A stretch of 64,000 nt of DNA from Bacteroides sp. M10 (GTDB lineage: Bacteria > Bacteroidota > Bacteroidia > Bacteroidales > Bacteroidaceae). The position numbers and the translations under genes were made by a program. Shown here one piece after another: positions 26,626 through 36,352 of this stretch (positions are counted from its first letter, which is position 1; the number at the start of each line of letters is the position of its first letter). Where the stretch lies: positions 4,174,501-4,238,500 of the forward strand of contig NZ_CP060488.1 of the NCBI RefSeq assembly GCF_014334015.1. Reading direction: 5' to 3'. The notes beneath the pieces were generated by a model. The model saw only the letters and a list, made by a program, of their open reading frames with translations. It ran no database searches and was not told the DNA's origin.

Positions 26626-29571
26626 ATGAGAAAATCTATTCTCTTGTTTGTACTCTTTACTCTGACAAATATCCCCCTGTTGCTTTTTGCACAGGGTGGA
26701 TATCAGGTAACGGGACATATTATTTCGGCAGAAGATAATCAGCCGATGATTGGTGTGTCTGTTCTGGAGAAAGGTACATCAAATGGAGTAATTACCGATA
26801 TAAATGGTAATTACAGTATTAAGGTGACGAAATCTCCTGCCACTTTGCAGTTTTCTTACATCGGGATGAAAACAATAGAGAAGCAGGTGGCTGGCTCTAC
26901 TCGTATTGATTTGAAGATGGAGACAAATGCGCAACAAATGGACGAGGTAGTGGTAGTGGCGTATGGTGTACGTAAAAAAGGGACAATTGCCGGTTCTGTA
27001 TCAACTGTGAAGGCTGAAAAAATGGAAAATGTTCCTGCGGCTAGTTTTGATCAGGCGTTACAAGGACAGGCACCGGGGTTGATGGTGATGTCGGCATCTG
27101 GAGAACCTAGTGTAGCGGCTTCCTTTCAGATTAGGGGAGTCAATTCATTGAGTTCAGGAACTTCACCTCTATTTATTCTTGATGGAGTACCTGTTTCCAG
27201 TGCTGATTTTAATACGCTTAATCCGAGTGATATTGAATCGATTTCTGTATTGAAAGACGCCTCATCCACTTCTATTTATGGAGCACGTGCCGCAAACGGT
27301 GTAGTGGTGATAACAACTAAACGTGGTCTTGCCATAGACAAGGCTAAAGTTACATTCCGTACTCAGCTAGGTATCTCTCAACTGGCTCAGGATAAATGGA
27401 ATCAGATGAATACGGAAGAACGTATCTTGTTTGAAAAAGAAATAGGGTTGGATAAAGGAAAAGACTATGATATTCTTCGCAAAACTGATATCAATTGGCT
27501 TGATGTGGTATTCAATGATAAAGCTATGTTACAGAATTATGAGGTATCGGTGAATCGTGCTACCGACCGTTTAAATTATTATGTATCGGGTAACTTTTTT
27601 GATCAGGATGGGATTGCGCAAGGCTCTGGATTCAGACGATATAATATGCGCGCAAATGCGGATGTAAAAGCTAGCAACTGGCTTAAGGTTGGGACTACTT
27701 CCACAGTGTCTTATGAAGATATAGAACAGGCGCAGGCCGGAGAATATACATCAGTGACTCCTATTTCTGCTTCACACTTTATGATGCCTTATTGGAATCC
27801 TTATAAAGAGGATGGAACCACAGCTTCAACCAAAGATGGAAGTTGGACAGGTACCAACCAAAACCCACTTGATTGGATGCAGAATAATCCTGTTAATTAT
27901 AAAAAGTATAAAGTCTTGTCAACATTATATGTCGAATTGAATCCAATCAAAGGATTGACCATAAAGTCACAGTTTGCAGCAGACTATGCGCATATGACGG
28001 CATTTAGACAATCTTTTCCAAGTTTTTCCACGAATAATGGTTCTGGTAATGCAGGGCGTAGTTCTACTGACAGGCTTAGTCTGACAATTACTAATACTGC
28101 TAATTACCAGTTTACGTTGAAAGAAAATCATTCTTTCAATTTCTTGTTAGGACAGGAGGGAGTGGATGCGCAGTCAGAAGGATTCTCCATCACCATGAGA
28201 GGACAGAACAATGATCTTCTGACGAATATATCTAATGGTACACTGGCTGCTTCATGGTCGGACACTACTGCCGGAACTGTCTACTCATATTCTTATCTTT
28301 CTTTTTTCGGGAGAGGGGAGTATAATTATGCAGGTCGTTATTATGCTGATTTTTCACTTCGTGCCGATGCTTCATCTCGTTTTGGTAAAGATAACAGATG
28401 GGGAACTTTCTGGTCTGTTGGACTGATGTGGGACATCCAGAAAGAGAAATTTATGAAAAAATATGACTGGCTGACCATGATGCAGATTGCTTTCAGCACA
28501 GGTACTTCCGGTAACTCTGAAATTGGTTATTATGATTCCCAATCTTTGGTGAAAGGTGGCATAGATTATTTGGGTGAGTCGGGGATCTATCCCTCTCAAA
28601 ATGGTAATCCTGATTTGAGTTGGGAACAGACATGGGCTACTAATCTGGCTTTACATTTAGGATTCTGGAACCGACTGAATTTGGATGTTGAACTGTATAA
28701 TAAAAAAACGACGAATATGTTGATGTCGGTGCCGCAATCTTATGCAGTGAATGGTTCCGGATCTCGTTGGGATAATATTGGATCAATGGTCAATCGGGGA
28801 ATAGAACTCTCGGTAAATGCTGATGTTGTGCGTGTGAAAGATTTTACATGGAATGTTAGCGCCAATGCTTCGTATAATAAGAATAAAATAACCGAACTTT
28901 ATAACGGAGTGGATGAATATGAGATTGCAAGTACAAATCTTAAATATGTGGTTGGACATTCTGCTACAGAATTCTATATTAATCGTTATGCAGGAGTAAA
29001 TCCAGCCAATGGTGATGCGTTATGGTATACGAAGAATGGTGAAATCACCACGGAATTCAGGGATTCGGATAAAGTGATGACAGGCAAAAGTTTCATCGCA
29101 CCTTGGCAAGGTGGATTTGGAACTACATTAACATGGAAAGGAATCTCATTGGCGGCACAGTTCAGCTGGGTGGCTGATCGCTGGGTGTTTAATAATGATC
29201 GTTTTCTGGACGAGAGCAACGGACTTTTTGAAACATACAATCAATCTAAACGATTGCTTTACGACCGTTGGAAGAAACCGGGTGATATAACGGACATTCC
29301 CCGTTATGGCGTTACACCACAGATGGACTCCCGTTTCATAGAGGATGCTTCGTTTATAAGATTGAAGAATCTTATGTTGAGCTATAGCTTTCCGCAGTCA
29401 TTACTCAAAAAAACTAATTTCCTGACAAATTTACGCATTTATGCACAAGGACAGAATTTGTTGACATTCAGTAAGTTTACCGGACTTGACCCGGAGGGTG
29501 TAGCTAATATGTATCAAGCACAATATCCATCTACCCGTCAATTCACATTTGGTTTGGAAGTTTCATTCTAA
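26626..29571 (+). CDS. SusC/RagA-family TonB-dependent transporter
   Basis: From ATG 26626 (MRKSILLF; an upstream in-frame ATG at 26569 would spoil the signal peptide) the protein is 981 residues. A signal peptide ending LLFAQ leads into a carboxypeptidase-regulatory-like domain (YQVTGHIISAEDNQPMIGVSV), the TonB box region MDEVVVVAYG, a plug with ALQGQAPGLMVMS and SIYGARAANGVVVITTKRG, and a beta-barrel ending FTFGLEVSF. No STN domain is present, in contrast with the transporter at 9466, so regulation by an adjacent sigma/anti-sigma is not expected and none is encoded. Its neighbours include a protease and no glycosidase, so the cargo may be peptide rather than glycan, as for RagA; that is inference. 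Confidence 0.95.
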   Translation: MRKSILLFVLFTLTNIPLLLFAQGGYQVTGHIISAEDNQPMIGVSVLEKGTSNGVITDINGNYSIKVTKSPATLQFSYIGMKTIEKQVAGSTRIDLKMETNAQQMDEVVVVAYGVRKKGTIAGSVSTVKAEKMENVPAASFDQALQGQAPGLMVMSASGEPSVAASFQIRGVNSLSSGTSPLFILDGVPVSSADFNTLNPSDIESISVLKDASSTSIYGARAANGVVVITTKRGLAIDKAKVTFRTQLGISQLAQDKWNQMNTEERILFEKEIGLDKGKDYDILRKTDINWLDVVFNDKAMLQNYEVSVNRATDRLNYYVSGNFFDQDGIAQGSGFRRYNMRANADVKASNWLKVGTTSTVSYEDIEQAQAGEYTSVTPISASHFMMPYWNPYKEDGTTASTKDGSWTGTNQNPLDWMQNNPVNYKKYKVLSTLYVELNPIKGLTIKSQFAADYAHMTAFRQSFPSFSTNNGSGNAGRSSTDRLSLTITNTANYQFTLKENHSFNFLLGQEGVDAQSEGFSITMRGQNNDLLTNISNGTLAASWSDTTAGTVYSYSYLSFFGRGEYNYAGRYYADFSLRADASSRFGKDNRWGTFWSVGLMWDIQKEKFMKKYDWLTMMQIAFSTGTSGNSEIGYYDSQSLVKGGIDYLGESGIYPSQNGNPDLSWEQTWATNLALHLGFWNRLNLDVELYNKKTTNMLMSVPQSYAVNGSGSRWDNIGSMVNRGIELSVNADVVRVKDFTWNVSANASYNKNKITELYNGVDEYEIASTNLKYVVGHSATEFYINRYAGVNPANGDALWYTKNGEITTEFRDSDKVMTGKSFIAPWQGGFGTTLTWKGISLAAQFSWVADRWVFNNDRFLDESNGLFETYNQSKRLLYDRWKKPGDITDIPRYGVTPQMDSRFIEDASFIRLKNLMLSYSFPQSLLKKTNFLTNLRIYAQGQNLLTFSKFTGLDPEGVANMYQAQYPSTRQFTFGLEVSF

Positions 29572-29589
29572 AATACAATAAAGAGAAAA

Positions 29590-31119
29590 ATGAAGAATAA
29601 AATAAAGATATATTTATTGTTGATTGCTTTTGGGATTAGCTCCGCATCATGTCTGGATAAATATCCTGAAGATGCAATTCAGGCGGATAAAGCTATCAAT
29701 ACGGTGGATGATGCCAATCAGGCTATAATCGGCATCTATGCGGCTTTTAAAGACGCTTCGCTTTATAGTGGTTGCCTGACTTTATTGCCTGACTTGCAAT
29801 CGGACTTGTCTTATGCCGTGACTGGCTATTCCAACCAATATGGTGATATTTGGCGTTGGAATATATTGGCAACTAATAGTGACATAGAATCTGTATACGG
29901 AGGACTGTATGCTGTAATAAACCGCTGTAATTTTTTATTAGATTATATTCCGCATATTCAACAGGCTGTGACAGACGATGATGCGTTGGATAAGTTGGAC
30001 ATGATTCATGGAGAGGCTCTTTTTGCCCGAGCACTGTGTTATTCCGAACTAATCAAGCTTTTTTGTAAATCCTATGAAGGTAATACGGAAGCGGAGAATG
30101 AATTAGGCGTAGTATTGACATCTAAATATAACACGACTGATAATATCCAGCGTGCTTCTCTGAAAGATTCCTATCAGTTTGTACTGAGTGATCTTGATTT
30201 GGCCGCCACTTACCTGAAGATAGATGAAGATAATGTTACAAAGAACGATCTTTATAATACTGCTTATTTTAATGAATATACTGTATATGCTTTACGTGCT
30301 CGTATAGCTCTTTATATGAAGGATTATGAAGAAGCTATTAAATATTCAAGTAAAGTGATAGAAAGTGGTTACTATGTACTTTCGAGTGCCAATACACAAT
30401 ATGGAAATACTGGCCAAAGTTATTATCAATATATGTGGACGAATGATAGTGCTACGGAAATTATTTTGAAAGTAGGATTTACGCCAACGTCGTATGGAGC
30501 TGCTTTAGGAACGATTTTCTTTAACTATGATTATTCTACGGTACGTCCTGATTATGTACCTGCAAAGTGGGCGTTGGATTTATATGAATCGTCCGACCTT
30601 CGTTATTCGATTTTCTTTCAAACGTATCTTACCGGATATCCACATGCTTTGCAATGGCCGTTACTTCAAAAATATTGGGGAAATACAACTTTTTTGGAAA
30701 GTTATAATATCAGGCATACTTCCATGCCGAAAGTACTTCGTTTGTCCGAACAATATTTGATTCGAGCAGAAGCATATTGTCAGAAAGAAAATCCGGATTA
30801 TGGAAGTGCAGGTAAAGATATAACTACATTGCGTATGGCTCGCTATGCTATATATGGTAGTGGTACTACTCTTTCAAAAAATAATGCTATGGACGTTATT
30901 GAAAAAGAACGGGTAAAGGAGCTTTATATGGAAGGCTTTCGTCTTCAGGATCTGAAACGCTGGCATAAAGGATTCGAGCGGAAACCGCAAAGTGAATCAC
31001 TTACTAATGGAAGTAGCCTGAAAGTGGAGAAAGACGATCCGCTTTTCGTATGGCCTATTCCACAAAATGAATTGGATGCGCCGGGAGCAGATATCCAACC
31101 GAATGAAAGCAATAAATAA
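29590..31119 (+). CDS. SusD/RagB-family outer-membrane lipoprotein
   Basis: This 509-residue lipoprotein (lipobox SSASC) starts with LDKYPEDAIQADKAINTVDDANQAIIGIYAAF, the usual SusD opening. Family features include HGEALFARALCYSELIKLFC, an EYTVYALRARIALYMKDYEEAIKYSSKVIESG TPR-like stretch, LRLSEQYLIRAEAYCQ, ERVKELYMEGFRLQDLKRW and the final FVWPIPQNEL. It is the lid of the transporter encoded 18 nt upstream. Capture of peptides rather than glycans is possible given the neighbours, but SusD proteins cannot be assigned a ligand from sequence alone. Confidence 0.95.
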   Translation: MKNKIKIYLLLIAFGISSASCLDKYPEDAIQADKAINTVDDANQAIIGIYAAFKDASLYSGCLTLLPDLQSDLSYAVTGYSNQYGDIWRWNILATNSDIESVYGGLYAVINRCNFLLDYIPHIQQAVTDDDALDKLDMIHGEALFARALCYSELIKLFCKSYEGNTEAENELGVVLTSKYNTTDNIQRASLKDSYQFVLSDLDLAATYLKIDEDNVTKNDLYNTAYFNEYTVYALRARIALYMKDYEEAIKYSSKVIESGYYVLSSANTQYGNTGQSYYQYMWTNDSATEIILKVGFTPTSYGAALGTIFFNYDYSTVRPDYVPAKWALDLYESSDLRYSIFFQTYLTGYPHALQWPLLQKYWGNTTFLESYNIRHTSMPKVLRLSEQYLIRAEAYCQKENPDYGSAGKDITTLRMARYAIYGSGTTLSKNNAMDVIEKERVKELYMEGFRLQDLKRWHKGFERKPQSESLTNGSSLKVEKDDPLFVWPIPQNELDAPGADIQPNESNK

Positions 31120-31140
31120 TAGTTTTAAAAACCTATAAGC

Positions 31141-32052
31141 ATGAAAAAGATTTTTATTGGATTATCGGCTATTTTCATTCTTGTACTCGGATTGGCAAGC
31201 TGTGATTCCGAATATGTAAAATATAGTGGTCCTGATTATATCATGTTTTCTGATACACTGTCCGTACTTCCTGTACAAAACAATGAGGAGTATTTTGACA
31301 TAACTGTATCAGCTACTGAAGCCTGTGACTATGACCGTACCTTGGGAGTGGAAATTATCGACAAAAAGAGTAACGCTGTGGAAGGTGAGCATTATGCGCT
31401 CGAAGCAAATACGGTGACAATTAAGGCTGGAGAGTATTTGGCTAATGTACGTGTGCGTGGTATTTATGATAATATATCCGTAGCAGATTCATTGGGCTTT
31501 GTGCTCCATCTGGTTACCGGAAAAGAATCCCAATGGGATATTTACGGCATTGAAACAAAAGTTGTTTTACAAAAGGTATGTCCGTTTGATATAAACTTGT
31601 TTAGTGGCTATGCTGTAATAATTTCTACCTATTTCAACTCATACATGAAGAATGTAAGTCAACGCTTGATCCGTACCGAAGTGGATACAAAAGAAGAAAA
31701 TACCATTATTTTAAAGGACTACTTCTATAAGGGATATGATCTTAAAGTGAAGTTTACTACCGACGACTTGCTTAATCCATTGATTGAGATGGAAGATCAA
31801 CGTTTTGCGTATACTCCAGATGCTTTCAATACAATTTACGGAGACGGCTATATCTGGGCTTACCAGGCCGGGGCTTATCTTTCTTATTATAGCAGTTGCG
31901 AAAAATTTATTTTCCAGTATATGACGTTGCACGTTCCGGGTATGCCGGCAGGAAAAGATGAGGTCGGTACCTATGTCAATGCTGTCAGATGGATCAGTGA
32001 TGATGAGGCTCAAAAGCTGATAGAAGAGGGAGTTAATAATTCATTAAAATAA
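31141..32052 (+). CDS. Surface lipoprotein with Calx-beta-like domain (DUF4984/DUF4843-like)
   Basis: The 303-residue lipoprotein has the lipobox LASC followed by DSEYVKYSGPDYIMFSDT. The N-terminal half (about 25-145) looks like a Calx-beta or DUF4843-type sandwich, with TLGVEIIDKKSNAVEGEHYAL and VTIKAGEYLANVRVRG. The C-terminal half (about 150-303) resembles DUF4984, a domain found after SusC/SusD pairs. No catalytic motif is seen. Lying 21 nt after susD, it occupies the position of a SusE-type accessory binding protein and probably contributes to substrate capture at the cell surface. Family names are from memory of domain patterns and should be confirmed. Confidence 0.65.
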   Translation: MKKIFIGLSAIFILVLGLASCDSEYVKYSGPDYIMFSDTLSVLPVQNNEEYFDITVSATEACDYDRTLGVEIIDKKSNAVEGEHYALEANTVTIKAGEYLANVRVRGIYDNISVADSLGFVLHLVTGKESQWDIYGIETKVVLQKVCPFDINLFSGYAVIISTYFNSYMKNVSQRLIRTEVDTKEENTIILKDYFYKGYDLKVKFTTDDLLNPLIEMEDQRFAYTPDAFNTIYGDGYIWAYQAGAYLSYYSSCEKFIFQYMTLHVPGMPAGKDEVGTYVNAVRWISDDEAQKLIEEGVNNSLK

Positions 32053-32069
32053 TAATAAAAAGCAAGGAT

Positions 32070-33629
32070 ATGAAAAAGATTAAACAACAAACACCATTTA
32101 CGCTTATGCGGAAGTTTGGCTTAAATGGTTTCTTAGCCATTCTGGTTATGGCATTTGGTATGAGTGCCTGCTCGGATGATGATAATGATGATGCCGGCTC
32201 GGCTTTCCCGGAAAAACAAACCCTCAATTGTAAGGATGGTGATACGGCAGAATTTACTTTTCAAGTCAACACGAACTGGCAATTGACTTCTTCAGCTACT
32301 TGGTGTCGTTTTGTTACAGATGAAGTGGAGGATTATTCATTGTCGGGAATTGCAGGAAAACAGACTGTTAAGCTCAAAATAACTGATGAGGCGTTAGAGT
32401 TTGATGCACCAACCACTGCCCAACTTATTATGATGATTGGAGCGGATAAAGCGATTGTTGCTGATGTAGTACGTAGCAGTAAAAATCGTAGCCTGAAAAT
32501 ATACGATATGGAGGGAAATGAGATCGAAAAAATAGAGGTTGGCTATGATGAATACCTACCTTTTGTAGTACAAGCGAATTTCCGTTTTGCCGCAACTAAC
32601 AGGCCGGAATGGTTGGATATTGAAGGAAATGCTATTGTAGGTTCTATTAATAAAAAGGTGACCGGAAATGTTAAAATAATAAGTGATCCTCAATATGCGA
32701 AATATATGCAGAACGGTGAGCTTACTTTCACTGACGAAGAAGGAATTGAATCTTATACATTCCCTCTGGTATATAAAGGAATGAATCCTAACGTGATTGA
32801 GGTCATTAATTCTAATCCTTGGAATTGGGAAGTATCATTGGATGGTAAAACCTTTACTCAGACAAGTAATTCAGGAGCAAGTGCTACTACGGCTACCTCT
32901 ACATATAGAAACTTTGTTCCGTTTACTATTCAGGCATTTGATGATGATTTTGAGCCGGTTTATATTGAGAAAAGGTCAGAATATGGAATGACACAGATGC
33001 TTATTTCCGGAGAAGACGATGTTGATTGGATGCATCTGACAGGTGAAAAAGGAAATATGCGACTGAAAATTGATGAAGCTTCCGAAGAGAGGGAAGGCTT
33101 TGTGTTAGTGATTCCTCGTGCTTTATACAACGAGATTAAAGATGACTTATGGGGAAACCTGATTGAGAGGGATATCGAGACAGGGGAGCTGGATATAAAA
33201 TTTTCTTATCAACAAGGTAATTTGGTAATGAATGTTGTTCAGAAACAAAAGAAACAGGTAGATGAACAAGCGTTTAAGGTTACATATTATGATGGAAACT
33301 GGGTGTCCCAAGAAGTAGATTGTACAAAAGTCACCGACCCGGATATAATAGAGCAATATTCTGGCGTTAATGATATTTACACGATGGAATGGCCTTCTGC
33401 TAATTCATTCACAGTTGACCCGATGGAAGGAAATTTTGAGACGGACTGGCTATTTAAAGTGATGCGTGGTGATAAGGACATTACTGCTGAAGGGATCGCA
33501 GAAGGATCAGATACTATAAGTACTCTTTTTCTTGAAGATCCTTCGACTATGACAGAGGCACTGCACTTTCTTATTATGAAAGATGATGAGATAAAGAAGG
33601 TACTTATTATTACTCCAAATCATAATTAA
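32070..33629 (+). CDS. Lipoprotein with BACON-like sandwich domains (DUF5003-like)
   Basis: The 519-residue protein has a signal ending GMSAC followed by SDDDNDDAG, a strong surface-export type tail. Translation may begin at ATG 32070 or at ATG 32106 (MRKFGLNGF), the latter giving a shorter n-region. The N-terminal part (about 45-140) has a NTNWQLTSSATWCRF pattern like BACON/Ig domains that mediate binding in Bacteroides surface proteins; further beta-rich segments follow (RPEWLDIEGNAIVGS, DVDWMHLTGEKGNMRL). No enzyme motif is visible. It is likely a surface binding protein for whatever the adjacent protease and transporter handle. Confidence 0.6.
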   Translation: MKKIKQQTPFTLMRKFGLNGFLAILVMAFGMSACSDDDNDDAGSAFPEKQTLNCKDGDTAEFTFQVNTNWQLTSSATWCRFVTDEVEDYSLSGIAGKQTVKLKITDEALEFDAPTTAQLIMMIGADKAIVADVVRSSKNRSLKIYDMEGNEIEKIEVGYDEYLPFVVQANFRFAATNRPEWLDIEGNAIVGSINKKVTGNVKIISDPQYAKYMQNGELTFTDEEGIESYTFPLVYKGMNPNVIEVINSNPWNWEVSLDGKTFTQTSNSGASATTATSTYRNFVPFTIQAFDDDFEPVYIEKRSEYGMTQMLISGEDDVDWMHLTGEKGNMRLKIDEASEEREGFVLVIPRALYNEIKDDLWGNLIERDIETGELDIKFSYQQGNLVMNVVQKQKKQVDEQAFKVTYYDGNWVSQEVDCTKVTDPDIIEQYSGVNDIYTMEWPSANSFTVDPMEGNFETDWLFKVMRGDKDITAEGIAEGSDTISTLFLEDPSTMTEALHFLIMKDDEIKKVLIITPNHN

Positions 33630-33640
33630 TCATTGAATAG

Positions 33641-36331
33641 ATGAATAAGAAAATATATTCCATATTTTCCTTTGTCACCCTTATCGCCAGCTTATTGGCG
33701 ATGGTCATGGTGACAGGATGTTCCGATGATGATGAACAATTACAATCCACTTATGGATACGTGCAGTTCAAGTTGTTGAAGGGCGCATCTTTTGAAAAAG
33801 GTACAACTTCACGTGCAACAACCGACAAACTGGAAATGTTGAGCGAAGCGCAGAAAGTGAAGGTTGTTATGCAATACAATGGTTCAACTATTACTCAAAC
33901 TCTACTTTTGAACTCATACAATATGGAAAATGCAGAGTTTGGATTGCGTAGTGATAAGTTGAAGTTATTGGCAGGAAACTATACTGTCATTGGTTTTTAT
34001 TTGTATAATAAACTGGATCAGGTGTTGTATGCAGGTCCCAGTGGCAATGACAATGTATTTACTATTGTTTCAGACGGATTGCATACGCAACCCTTGAAGA
34101 TAGATGCAGTAGCGCGAGGTATGGTAACATTCAAACTGGTCAAAGAGTTTGTCAAGACCCGTGCAGCAGAGGATAAAGATTATCCGTTTGACAATATTGT
34201 GACGATAGATATTGTTGTAAAGAACATGTTTACACAGGAGCTGGAAACAATCAATAAGGTTCGCGTCAAATATGTACAAGATTTCACCGATAGTCCTGCC
34301 GATGGGTATACTGACAGGAATCAGGAAACCTCTTATGCGGAGTGTGATACGGTGGTCTGGCTTAAGGCCGGTACTTATCAAATTAGCAGCTATACTACCT
34401 ATTCGGATAAAGATAGAAAATATGTACTCGAAACGGCTGCAGTGAAAACGGTTAAGTCATTTGTCGTTAAAGATAATGAGAAGACTGAAACTGCAGAAGT
34501 GCCTGTCCGTCTTTCCGAAACTGCAGAATATATTAAAGACTATCAAGCATTGAAAGCTATCTGGGAAAAGATGGGAGGTAAAAACTGGAAATATGATGGG
34601 GAAGCTGCTCCTATAGGAAGTAACTGGAATTTTAATAAAGATATCGACTTGTGGGGGCAACAGCCGGGTGTGCAATTGTTGGAAGACGGTCGTGTAGCTT
34701 TACTGTCTCTTGCCGGGTTTGGTATTACGGGTGATGTTCCCGATGAAATAGGACAACTTACCGAGTTGCGAACTTTGTCATTCGGCACACATGATGAAAA
34801 ATACGGAGGACATCTGTTTGATAACTATTCTGTCAACATGACCGAAGAGCAGCGCAAAGCTATAAGAATGGATTATGATTCTAAATTTTTAGCTAAAGAC
34901 GTTCGGGAAGGATTATCGGAAATTCTGAAAAAGGGAATTAACGGCAATCCGAAGATGAAACCGATTAAAAGTGCCCGGATATCTTTGAAAGATGTGCAGG
35001 CAGGGGTTATGACTAATAATCTGACTGGTATATCCAAAGCTGTGATGAGATTGACAAAACTGGAAGAGCTTTTCGTAGGGAATTGTCCCATTCAAAGTGA
35101 ACATTTCTTTGTAGATGTGAAGGAAGATTCTCCTTATTATGAGGAACAAAATGAATGGAAATGGGAGGATATGACTGCACTGACCGATATTGAAATTTAT
35201 AACTGCCCCAAACTGACTAGCTTGCCGACAGATATGCTGGGTAATTTGTCCGAAGTGGTTTCGCTTAATATTGCTTGTAACCAAGGTATTTCCGGACCTC
35301 AACTTAAATCGGATTGGGAAGCAATCATTGACGGAAAATCTGCGGATAAAATCCAGCTTTTATATATGGGATTCAACAATCTGGAGGAGTTTCCTGAACA
35401 TGAATATCTAAGAAAGATGATCAAATTAGGGTTGTTGGATTGTACTCATAATAAAATCCATACGTTACATCCTTTTGGCAAGGAAATTCAATTAGTAAAA
35501 TTTTATTTGGATAATAACCAGATTGAGGATATTCCGTATATCGTAGATGAAAGCTCTAAAATCAATTATTTCTTCGGTTGGAATGATTTGGAAACTTTTA
35601 GTTGCACATACAATCTGTTAACCAAAGTTCCGAATATTTTCAATGCAAAATCTGATTATGTTACGGGTGATATTGATTTCTCATATAATCAGATTGACGG
35701 ATTTCAGGATGGCGATGAGCATCGAGGCATTAATTCCGGTTCTGTGAATTTAGGTAACAATCGTTTAGAGACGTTTCCTACTCTCTTATTTAAGACAGAA
35801 TCCCCTATACAGACATTGATTCTTGCAGGAAATGGAATGAAAACTATTCCGAAGGGAGCATTATCAGGAAAAACGGCACAGAGGTTTCTTACCAGTCTGG
35901 ACCTGACTCATAATAAACTGTCAGCACTGACAGATGATTTTTATGTGGTCAATATGCCTGTTTTGTATGGATTGGATCTCAGTTATAATTGTTTTTCTAA
36001 ATTCCCCACTCAACCGCTATCAATAAATTACCTGGTTGTATTCGGTATAAGTAATCAACGCGACGCTGATGGAAACAGAATATTGCGTGAATGGCCAACA
36101 GGGCTTTACAAAAACCCAAGTTTAAAGGCTTTCTATATAGGTTCAAATGATTTACGCAAAATAGAAGATGTGATCTCACCTGCTATTTCGTTGTTCGAAA
36201 TTAAGGATAACCCGAATATTTCAATTGATATAAGCACTGTGTGCCCGTATATCCAAGCTGGACAGTATCAATTGATTTATGATAAGACGCAGGATATTCG
36301 TGGTTGCGATGCGTTGGATTTGGATAAATAA
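33641..36331 (+). CDS. Leucine-rich-repeat surface lipoprotein with DUF4458-like N-terminus
   Basis: The 896-residue protein has a lipoprotein signal (lipobox VTGC, Cys27, followed by SDDDEQ). The N-terminal region (about 38-290) resembles DUF4458, with YGYVQFKLLKGASFEKGTTSRATTD and an antiparallel-sandwich pattern. A leucine-rich-repeat array runs from about 330 to 880, with irregular repeats such as LTSLPTDMLGNLSEVVSLNIACN, LLDCTHNKIHTLHP, LDLTHNKLSALTDDF and LDLSYNCFSKFP. LRR arrays form curved protein-binding surfaces, so a protein ligand is likely. A TRAxxDxxYPF sequence at residues 173-183 recurs in the protease encoded downstream. No catalytic motif is seen. Confidence 0.8.
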   Translation: MNKKIYSIFSFVTLIASLLAMVMVTGCSDDDEQLQSTYGYVQFKLLKGASFEKGTTSRATTDKLEMLSEAQKVKVVMQYNGSTITQTLLLNSYNMENAEFGLRSDKLKLLAGNYTVIGFYLYNKLDQVLYAGPSGNDNVFTIVSDGLHTQPLKIDAVARGMVTFKLVKEFVKTRAAEDKDYPFDNIVTIDIVVKNMFTQELETINKVRVKYVQDFTDSPADGYTDRNQETSYAECDTVVWLKAGTYQISSYTTYSDKDRKYVLETAAVKTVKSFVVKDNEKTETAEVPVRLSETAEYIKDYQALKAIWEKMGGKNWKYDGEAAPIGSNWNFNKDIDLWGQQPGVQLLEDGRVALLSLAGFGITGDVPDEIGQLTELRTLSFGTHDEKYGGHLFDNYSVNMTEEQRKAIRMDYDSKFLAKDVREGLSEILKKGINGNPKMKPIKSARISLKDVQAGVMTNNLTGISKAVMRLTKLEELFVGNCPIQSEHFFVDVKEDSPYYEEQNEWKWEDMTALTDIEIYNCPKLTSLPTDMLGNLSEVVSLNIACNQGISGPQLKSDWEAIIDGKSADKIQLLYMGFNNLEEFPEHEYLRKMIKLGLLDCTHNKIHTLHPFGKEIQLVKFYLDNNQIEDIPYIVDESSKINYFFGWNDLETFSCTYNLLTKVPNIFNAKSDYVTGDIDFSYNQIDGFQDGDEHRGINSGSVNLGNNRLETFPTLLFKTESPIQTLILAGNGMKTIPKGALSGKTAQRFLTSLDLTHNKLSALTDDFYVVNMPVLYGLDLSYNCFSKFPTQPLSINYLVVFGISNQRDADGNRILREWPTGLYKNPSLKAFYIGSNDLRKIEDVISPAISLFEIKDNPNISIDISTVCPYIQAGQYQLIYDKTQDIRGCDALDLDK

Positions 36332-36352
36332 ACAAATAGAAGAAAGATATCA